Shown: positions 56,375-64,000 of the stretch, in pieces
Layout of the letters: each line of letters begins with the position of its first letter
Position numbering within the stretch: position 1 is the first letter of the stretch
Assembly: GCF_024362695.1 (NCBI RefSeq)
Contig: NC_065427.1
Location: 124,001-188,000, forward strand
Length of the DNA stretch: 64,000 bases
Direction of reading: 5' to 3'
Origin: Pectinophora gossypiella
Lineage: Eukaryota; Arthropoda; Insecta; Lepidoptera; Gelechiidae
Notes under the pieces: generated by a model
Told to the model about the DNA's origin: nothing
Seen by the model: only the letters and a program-made list of their open reading frames with translations
Database searches by the model: none
Translations under genes and position numbers: made by a program

Positions 56375-56530
56375 CTGCGATGTAGGCAGAATGTGCGGGC
56401 GTTGATGAGCGTGTGTCGAGTTCGGCCGGGCGGTGTATAAACAGCTCATTACGCTAAACGCGCGCGTTCGACGGCAATCAGACGGGTAAACATTTATTTG
56501 TGTGCGCCGCATAGACGCGCACACGTCAGC
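56375..56530 (+). promoter_or_regulatory. CpG-rich patch with TATA box
   Basis: 'gttcggccgggcggtgtata' with TATAA at 56436-56440 is followed by 'acgctaaacgcgcgcgttcg'. The dense CG dinucleotides suggest a promoter-like segment. No frame or donor follows that I can support. Confidence 0.25.
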
Positions 56531-56654
56531 CTTCTTACTACCATGTCAGAGGTGTTTTGTTCAATAATGTACTCTGATACCTACCACGGTTGATAAGGTT
56601 GGTTGTCGGTACTACTACAGGTCTGACTGGTCGATAGCACTGATATTTTTGATA

Positions 56655-57370
56655 ATCATAATCATAATCATATCATTTATTGCGTTCCACATGGTAGGAG
56701 GTTGGTAATATAAGGTATGTAACACATATGGACCCGGATTGGGCACAGCAATTTAAAAGAGAGTTAAAGCATATTTTTTAGGCTTAAACAAAATAAATAA
56801 TAACAAGTACTTATACATAATTTAGACGTAAAACTAAAGTACTTAAACAACTAATCATTAAAAAAAAAAACTCATTCAAAAAACTAATCATTAAAAAACT
56901 CCTGCAGAGTATAAAAACTTTTGTGTATTAGATACTGTTTTAAACTTTTTTTGAATTTATTTATTTCGGTGATGTCTTGCAAGGCTTTTGGAATCTTATT
57001 ATATATTTTAACAGACATAGCGAATGGACCTGAGAGAATAATTTGCAATTTACTAAAAGGTTGGGCTAGTCTGGTGTGAGGCCGTAGGTTTTGGGGGCGA
57101 GAGTAAAGCGGGAATAAATGTGGATTATTTTTGACAAATATACTGACTTGATAAATATATAAAGATGTTAGAGTTAAGAGTTTAAGTTTTGTAAAATAGG
57201 GTCTGCAGCTTGTCGTTGAATCAATGTTTACTATTATTCTAAGGCATTTTTTTTTGTAAAATAAATAAGTTATCTATATTTGTGCTGTTTCCCCAGAGTA
57301 CGATGCCATACTGGAGCCAGTATATTTGTTGAAGTGTTTTCAAAAGCGTTTTTAAATTAATCATAATAAT
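56655..57370 (-). mobile_element. 5'-truncated LINE, 3' end with tandem tail
   Basis: It holds the reverse-transcriptase C-terminus (next entry), a 3' UTR of about 200 bases and, at the 3' end (56655-56672), a (GATTAT)n-type tail. The 5' break lies at an (ATT)n tract near 57362-57378. A small duplication of 'aactaatcattaaaaaa' lies just after the stop codon (56848-56897). Tail and truncation fit a non-LTR element of the Jockey/CR1 type. Confidence 0.75.
56884..57364 (-). pseudogene. LINE reverse transcriptase C-terminus, single-base frameshift
   Basis: On the minus strand 'YWLQYGIVLWGNSTNIDNLF' and 'ILQKK' read from 57364 in one frame. After a run of nine A (57247-57255 on the plus strand) the second frame continues 'CLRIIVNIDSTTSCRPYFTK', 'LKLLTLTSLYIYQVSIFV', 'NLRPHTRLAQPF', 'SVKIYNKIPKALQDI' and 'FKKSLKQYLIHKSFYTLQEF' to a stop at 56884-56886. 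'YGIxLWGxS...QKKxxR', 'SCRPxFxKLxxLTxxSLYI' and 'YNKxP' are the conserved C-terminal blocks of Jockey/CR1-type LINE polymerases. One A too many in the run explains the shift; otherwise about 125 codons are open. The fragment lacks the catalytic YxDD and endonuclease parts, so it is dead, but the single lesion suggests modest age or a sequencing error in the homopolymer. Confidence 0.8.
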
Positions 57371-57379
57371 AATAATAAA

Positions 57380-59345
57380 GGGTTAGCTTGTGTATATGTC
57401 TATCTACATAGATCGGCCAACGATACTTATAATTTGCAAAGTTGTTGCCACGTGTATGATAAAACTAGTCGTACAATATTAACTACCGCGAATTCACGGT
57501 GATAATTTCATTGTTGACAAGTTCAAAGTGTCTATTACACAAAGTATTAAAAAACTCGGTCGCATCCGTCCGCTTATTAGAAAAATGTAATAAAATGTAC
57601 TCAACGCCTGACAAAATGTTTATAATATAGCATTACCTACGTCAGAACATGAGTGGGCACGTATAAAATAATATGTATTATGGGCATGTAGGTATTTACT
57701 TTATTAGGATAAAAAATACAATAAGTAGCTTTTTGTAAGTACGATTTCTACTTGTTCTTGTGTACGATTTCTACTTGTTCTAGTTTCGGTATTTCGTCTC
57801 TTTATGCATAGACCAAAGTGTTTCGAGTGCTTAATTTATATAACGCAAACAAGATACCTACACGACAAAAGGCAGAGATTAGGCTTCGCTGTTGTTAACG
57901 TCAAACAATGAGCAGACGGAGAAAACTAATGATGGCAAGGGAATGTTGCTTGTACTTCTTTTGTAAATTATTAAGTTGGTGCTCTGATAATTGGATTGAG
58001 TGTGCATTTTATAAAAATATTTTACGTAAGTAGGTATTTTAATAATGTTCATCAGTCTGATTATAAAAATTGATAACCTCCTTCTTTTATGAAGTCTATT
58101 AAACATTTTATGTTTTAGCAGTTGAATTACACACATACTGGAAACGGCCGAGTATGTATGTATCTTTACATTACTGGAACTACATGCCTGTTACATTAGA
58201 GTACCATAAGCCAAATTCCAGAGGAGACCTAAGAGTTTATAAATTATCATATTATCATAAATGTCAACAAAGGAAATGTGATTTCAATAGCAACGGACTG
58301 ATTGACAAATCACTATACGGAAACGGAAATTTCCAACTGAGGACTCTAATGCACATTGTAAGTTTAATGTGCCCTATGGCTTTTCCTACTTTAATAGCAT
58401 AACAGAACTTTTATCTATAAGTATTTGTCTGTTACTGCCTGCATTTTCATGGAAACCAATACAAATTTTATTCTGGTGAATTGTTCAAGTTTTGTATTAA
58501 GCAATACAAGTACTTAAAGAACAAAACAAAATATGGAAAATTCATCTCCGCCATCCAATAGGGGAGAAAAGCCCGGATCTCTGTAGGTGTGCAGTAACGC
58601 AGGCCGTGCATACCTGAACACAGCTGTATCGTTGCCTTGGTTTTACACAATGACGCCCATCGCTATCGTTCAAGTGTCTAGATCATCTAATTGTTAGCTG
58701 GTTCAATAATACCCCTGACATCAGAGACTGTCACACGTGTGATGAGAAGGTCAGGAAGAGATTTCCATAAGCACGTGAGTACGTGAAAGCAATAAGCATA
58801 CGATTTTATCATTTATCCAACTTATCCTGGCCTTTTAAGTCCCCAGTAAGTCGCCTATTAAAACTAAGTATAAAGAGAGGTCAATTTCAAATGGCTATAA
58901 GTAATTATATACTTACGCGCAAAAACTCGTAAATTACGAAGGGTCTTTAGAAATTGTTTTCAAGCTTGTTTGTTGATCCGCTGAAATTGTGTTTGGCTTA
59001 AGAATTTTTAATTTTAATGCCTTCTAGTGGAGGAAATTAATTTGTTTGCCCATTGATTTATTGCTCGTCGGATAATTTATTGTTTATTGAATGCAAGTTG
59101 TACAGTCTGCGATACTTAATAGTAAGTACAAATAAGTACTATACATATGTTAGTGAGTTTGTTAACTGGTTATCTTAACAAGGGCATTCAAATTTCGAGG
59201 CATCCATATTGAAACCTGTAAATAATCCTAGAAATACTTACACTTAGAAATACGTCTACTGTTTGCAACATAAATTGTGCTGTATTAATGTCTATTGACA
59301 TTTCAATTTCCTATGTATTACATTAATGTCCCTCAGCACTACAGT
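57380..59345. other. No gene seen
   Basis: It includes a second copy of the 'gataacctccttctttt' short repeat (58068-58108) and a faint SINE-2 fragment ('taatacccctgacatcagag', 58706-58725). The frames of 60-85 codons show no domain. Confidence 0.35.
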
Positions 59346-59349
59346 TATA

Positions 59350-59535
59350 ATAGCTTTCCGCCCGCGACATTGTCCGTGTGGACTTCTACTGTTATCGCGC
59401 ACGGCACTTTTTTTCATCCCCTTAAGGCTTGTTGCCGTGAATAAGTAATCCTATGTTCCTCCCTAGGTTTCAAACTACGTCCATACCAAATTTCATCTAA
59501 ATTGGTTTAGCGTTTTAAGCGTGAAGAGATAACAA
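59350..59535 (-). repeat. Helitron-tail-like repeat, left member of an inverted pair
   Basis: 'tccgcccgcgacattgtccg', 'catccccttaaggc' and 'ccaaatttcatctaaattgg' match 5898-6085 and the reverse complement of 59990-60142. Confidence 0.5.
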
Positions 59536-59989
59536 ACACAGAGTTATTTTCGCATATCGTCGCCTTATAGTGAAAACCTCGTTTGTAAGCGCCTTATTGA
59601 AAAAATGACATTCCGATGTGATTTTTGCTAACAAAATCTCGCAATAGACACAAGTTTCAATAAAAGTAACAAATTGTTGTCTCAATTTTTTCCCGGAATG
59701 AAATTAATTGAATAAAATCGAAATAAATTGAATAGAACAAGAGAAATGAAAAGATTCAATACAACGACGAGGGATGGGACATAGAATGCGACGTCAATTG
59801 TCAACAGAAGATCGGAATTACCCGACATATTTGCACGTGGACGTATACTTATATCAATGTGGGTCGAAAAGATTTACTTACCCATTCTAGTGGACGCGTG
59901 TATAAGAAGTCACTCACTGAATGCACATATCTACACCAATAAACGTATTATAAAGAAGTAAAGTTGAAGTTTTTTGTAGTAAGTAATCT

Positions 59990-60142
59990 CTGGAACTTGT
60001 GAACCAATTTAGATGAAATTTGGTAAGTACGGATATTGTTAAGAGGCCCAGAAAAGGACATAAGTTTTATCTTGGAAATCACCCCCTAAGAGGTGAAAAA
60101 ACAATGGAAGTCCACGCGAACATAGTCACGGGTGGAAAGGTA
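59990..60142 (+). repeat. Helitron-tail-like repeat, right member of an inverted pair
   Basis: 'gaaccaatttagatgaaatt' and 'gtccacgcgaacatagtcac' are the inverse of 59350-59535, about 450 bases away. The pair may be one element with inverted ends or two insertions. Confidence 0.45.
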
Positions 60143-61212
60143 GTCAATCTGCACGCAATTAGAATGCTCCAGAGCGCGTGTCATGCTTAATGGAATGCTG
60201 TTGCATTTCCATACTCAAAGCTACATTCAAATTATGCGCAGATGATAACGCAAAACCCATATCAAAGTCAATTTTCGTCAGCTGAATGTCAGTAGTTGTT
60301 AAGCCAAGTCAGTATAGGCTTTGGCCAGCTTGAAAATTGTTATAACTGCGTAGCTGGAAACTTCCACCAATAAACAAATATTTTATTGCACACGCAGGAA
60401 ATACAAAATCACAAACAAAGAAAACCATAGAATCTAAAGGTAGGTACGTAGATATGTGTCTGATTATTCAAATTCAAAACTGACAAATGACAAAGATGAA
60501 TTCTATAGTACCTACTTACTTATGCAATTCTGTCAAACAAAATTCGATACTTAACCTATATTATGTTATATATATGTTTGTTTATAATTATATAATGTTT
60601 ATTAGTTATGTATGTTTGTGTTATAATTTTAAATGTTTTAATTATTCGTATTATGTTTGTTCTGTGTCTAAGCATTACAAACCGACTACGGCATAGCCAT
60701 AAGATCGGTCGGTCGGCAGTCTTCCATTTTTACTTCAAATTTCAACAAATAAGCCCCTATATCGTCAATCGTGAGTACGAGTGAGTAGGCCACTGGCCGA
60801 TGCAAGTGTGACGTACAGGCCCGCTGATTGCGCGCTGTCACTCGTCAAGTCAGCCAACAGTCGACTGTCGACAGTCGCCGGTCGACAGCTACACGACAAT
60901 TATGACTCAACGCTGATAACTGACGACAGACGGAATAATTCTCTACAACGTGTTGAGCCTGACACTGTATCGGGTCAATTGAGAGCTGTATGATACTGTT
61001 TGGGACTACTCGTACCAATCTCAGTGATTGGTGGCAAATCTAATTTAAAAGGTATTTGTCATCGAAACAAAGGAAATGAAGTGATTAGTGCAGTAGATTT
61101 CTGTGGTTAATATTGTGACTTTTATATGTACTTACACAAACAAATCAGTTCTCGTATAATTTGTGGAACAAAATAAACTTAGTACATGAGGACAACAGTA
61201 CCGCATCGATAT
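60143..61212. other. No gene seen
   Basis: It contains interlocking palindromes around GTCGAC at 60855-60890 ('cagtcgactgtcgacagtcg') and no coding signal. Confidence 0.35.
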
Positions 61213-61214
61213 GC

Positions 61215-61400
61215 TTCAAAAAAAAATTCAAAAATATTTATTTTTCAAAATTGGCTTACAAAGTTAGCGCTTTTTGAACGTCAAACATAATTAAATTACA
61301 TATTATGTAACTAGCTGTAAAACTACTACCACATCGGAATCTGTAACGCTGAGGGAAAGACGTGGCCAGAAAACCTCCCAGTACAGGGCCCTAGTCCTAC
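61215..61400 (-). mobile_element. LINE 3' end, reverse
   Basis: On the minus strand the segment ends 'gaaaaataaatatttttgaa' followed by 'tttttttttgaag', a UTR plus tail. The preceding 'agcgctaactttgtaagcca' and 'cgtctttccctcagcgtta' blocks resemble a common lepidopteran LINE end, from memory. No polymerase sequence is present. Confidence 0.4.
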
Positions 61401-61689
61401 TGTTTCATGTTTTCCTTTCTTTTCTTTTAATCCAGTTTGTATTACATAATTTATAGACTTAAATATATTTTATACATTTCTTCATCTTCATTGATATGGC
61501 AGTATTCTGAATAGAATCGCGCTGTGAGGGAGGTCATAAAAATCTGCTCTTTAAGTACGTCCTTGTGAACACATAACCGTAGCATCTTAAAATTATTCCT
61601 TGCGAGTCGTGTACAAGTGACTTGTTGCTGCTAACCATTAGTTGAGAAGGAAATTGAGGCAGCCATCAATTAGTAGCTAGTACTTATTT

Positions 61690-61755
61690 ATTGCACGTCG
61701 CGTCGGTGTCTCCGCGTCCCGTGATATAGTGCGAGCGACGACGCGACGAAGGATT
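61690..61755. promoter_or_regulatory. CpG-rich patch
   Basis: 'cacgtcgcgtcggtgtctcc' and 'gcgagcgacgacgcgacgaa' make a short CpG-dense island. No core promoter motif is associated. Confidence 0.2.
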
Positions 61756-62019
61756 TATAGCTGAATCTCTTCCCTCAACTTTTACATATTAAACGTACGC
61801 CAGTTGCCCGCGTTATGTAGGAAAATTGCTTTACAATGAATTACTGAGGTTACGTTGTATACTTACTGTGTTATCTTAAACTGAAGCAGATTAGGACTGA
61901 AGAGTAGGTAAAGTAAAACGAAATGTGTTTTAATTTTAACATGACACACAATTATCACATTAAGGAGATTGTCATTCGTTAGGTAATGCGTTTTTCAGAG
62001 GTATGTTGGTATTCACTTC

Positions 62020-62125
62020 ACGGATTGGAAGGTCAGACAGGCAGTCATTTTTTATGTAGAAAAAACCGGGCTTGTCAAATTTTCAGGTTAGGTTAGATAA
62101 GCGGACCCCGTGAAAAACGAGATAA
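62020..62125 (+). mobile_element. SINE-3 3' fragment
   Basis: 'attggaaggtcagacaggca', 'aaaaaaccgggcttgtcaaa' and 'gttagataagcggacc' match the minus-strand reading of 41695-41800. Confidence 0.6.
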
Positions 62126-62334
62126 TAACTTACTAGGGTGATGCCGATCGTTAGGTAAGGGCGTTAAAAATCTTTAGACAAGACACTTCATGTCGCACAT
62201 ACAAGTCATAGGTAGATAAGCAAAGCTCATAAGAAAGGTCCATGCTTCATATTGTAGGTAAAGTCGTCGTTTACCGCAGTGTAGCAGCTCTAGAAATAGT
62301 TTGAACGTTCAGTTATCGTAAAAAGTAATGCGGC

Positions 62335-62405
62335 GTGTTTCTGCCGCGCGACACAATTAAAGCTGCACCGAGCGACGCCGCGTACTCACTGCACCACGCC
62401 GCTAC
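62335..62405. promoter_or_regulatory. CpG-rich patch
   Basis: 'gcggcgtgtttctgccgcgc' and 'gagcgacgccgcgtactcac' lie in AT-rich DNA. No gene is attached. Confidence 0.2.
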
Positions 62406-62479
62406 TGTCACAGCTGAAGATTACAAAATATCGTGCCAGCGTGATTCCCTAAGGTAATACAAGTTGTCATCAGGCCATA

Positions 62480-62582
62480 GAATAAAGAATAATCTACATA
62501 TAGAACGGTAACTCTCTGCCCCGTACCAATTCAAGTCAGACGCCGAACTAGATTTACCTCACCCCTTTGCTCCTGACTCGCT
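62480..62582 (+). repeat. Repeat family F copy
   Basis: 'gaacggtaactctctgcccc' and 'gaactagatttacctcaccc' match 2275-2380. Confidence 0.6.
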
Positions 62583-63925
62583 CATACTTAAGTAAGTGCA
62601 TTATAAGACGGTACACGCTGTCATCATGTATTCTACAAAAAATACTTATACACTTACCTACTTATACATACTTAATTACTTACATATTAAATAATATATT
62701 AATAAAAAGATCTTCGAAGACATAAGTAAATCGGTGGACACCGTTGACGAAAGGACAGCGACATAATTGCTTGTAGAAAATCGACACCTCTTTGCTGCTG
62801 CTTGCAATGAAACACTTCTTCTTTGTTCTAACTCAAATCGTTTAGTAGATGCGACTTTCAAGTGTTTACCTCATACAGTGTGTACACAGGTTGCGCAGGG
62901 TATGTGGTGTAAAAATGTCCCGCCGCGACAACGGCCCCGTGTCGACTGCAGCGGCCACATTTGGCACGCCACCCTGCCCCGTACATTGCGATATTTTTTA
63001 ACAACTACTTGTACACACACCCTACTCTGAACACTACAAAATACTTACTCGAATAAATAAACGAATGCTTATAACGTACTTCCTTAACTTTATAGACAAA
63101 TTATATTAATTACCTAAAAGTGTTATTACAAGTGCACTGCATTTGACCCGCAAGTGAGCTGCAAAATTTCAATAAGTACTTATTGCTTTTTTATTTGGTT
63201 CGCATAACTGCATGCAAAAAATGCAGGTAGCAAAGATTTTCAAGTAGGTGACATTAAAAGATAAGATTTTACGTCTTTTGAAGATTACTTTCTTGTACCT
63301 TTCCACGGTAGGTTAAATTCAGGCTCTATAAATACTTATCTAAAATTATAACAGCAGTTAATTCATTAAAGTTGTGGTATCAATAATCCGAGACAACATG
63401 GTATCAGTGCGATACACTACAATATTGTTAGTTGAATTGTTTTAAACAATCAATTTGCCTTGTGTACAATAAACTACTCGTATTAAATTAATCAACAATA
63501 ATGAATTACTTAAATTTTATTTTATTCAAGCGAACCAGTAATACTTTTAATGAATAAAAAAATGTATCACACAAAACTTGAATTTGATCATCATTATTTA
63601 ATCAATCCTGATGCGTTTGCCGTTGATTGGTGCGCACACAATTTACCCAATGCTATTTACCGTATTGTGTACATAAACTAATTTCAAGTCAACCTAACGA
63701 ATTAAAGTAATTTAATACAATAGACACAAATGATAAACACAAGAATGAAAATGCAAATCAAATACATGAAGACTTTAATGAGAGTGGAAGTGCGAAAGTG
63801 GTGTGTCAGGATCGTAGTAAGTGGAACTCCGTGGTCTCTGCGACCTTCACGGGCAATAGGCGTGATCCTATGTATGTGTACACATATTGTAATTGAAAAG
63901 ACGGGAGGAATCTACCCCCATTGCC
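62583..63925. other. No gene seen
   Basis: Frames of 61-87 codons overlap on both strands at 62676-63030 without recognisable domains. Confidence 0.35.
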
Positions 63926-63930
63926 CCATC

Positions 63931-63931
63931 A

Positions 63932-64000
<69 letters not shown>
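63931..64000 (+). repeat. Compound microsatellite (CGCA)n(CA)n, cut by the window end
   Basis: About five CGCA units pass into an uninterrupted CA run that continues to the last base. CGCA is a likely parent or derivative of CACA by one substitution per unit. The true length is unknown. Confidence 0.95.

Overview
The window is AT-rich animal nuclear DNA, almost certainly from a moth or butterfly (Lepidoptera). This rests on several tRNA-headed SINE families of lepidopteran type, a Helitron-like element with A|TC...CTAG|T ends, LINE 3' tails with short tandem repeats, Tc1 and mariner elements, and frequent TACCTA/ACTTAC-type words. The assignment is inference from repeat types. No species can be named. 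There are no operons, ribosome binding sites, CRISPR arrays, rRNA genes or intact tRNA genes.

Only one long intact coding region is convincing: a 342-codon Tc1-family (DD34E) transposase on the minus strand at 21750-22778, inside a complete 1,627-bp transposon with perfect 27-bp terminal inverted repeats and TA target duplications. Other coding remnants are a mariner transposase pseudogene (28076-28634), the C-terminus of a LINE reverse transcriptase broken by one base in a homopolymer (56884-57364), a possible THAP zinc-finger start (42058-42135) and a possible LTR plus tRNA-Arg-like primer binding site (47060-47314). Host coding sequence is hinted at by two candidate exons: a minus-strand first exon with signal peptide, splice donor, TATA-like box and CpG-rich upstream region (42834-43165), and a 41-nt plus-strand microexon with both splice sites (39894-39934).

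Layout. 1-9 kb: old SINEs, a MITE, a Helitron-like element and LINE tails. 10-20 kb: scattered SINEs and MITE families 2 and 3. 21.1-23.25 kb: a nest of MITE, SINE and Tc1. 24-31 kb: SINE fragments, an ATC-rich simple repeat and the mariner relic. 31.0-32.7 kb: an unclassified repeat, then a 45-bp minisatellite with higher-order structure. 34-38 kb: a MITE cluster and SINEs. 39-43.2 kb: the microexon, an 837-bp inverted-repeat element with a 9-bp target duplication, a full-length SINE and the candidate gene start. 45.6-46.6 kb: a (CGGAACT)n heptanucleotide satellite followed by a GC-rich island. 48.26-49.72 kb: a 1,463-bp element with about 487-bp terminal inverted repeats and an 8-bp target duplication, the most striking structure here. 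50-64 kb: SINEs, LINE relics, GC-rich patches and a terminal (CGCA)n(CA)n microsatellite cut by the window end.

Family labels used below (SINE-1 to SINE-4, MITE-1 to MITE-3, U1, U2, D, F, H, I) are local names for repeats that recur inside this window. They are not database names. Boundaries of repeats were judged by eye and most are good to roughly 5-20 bases.
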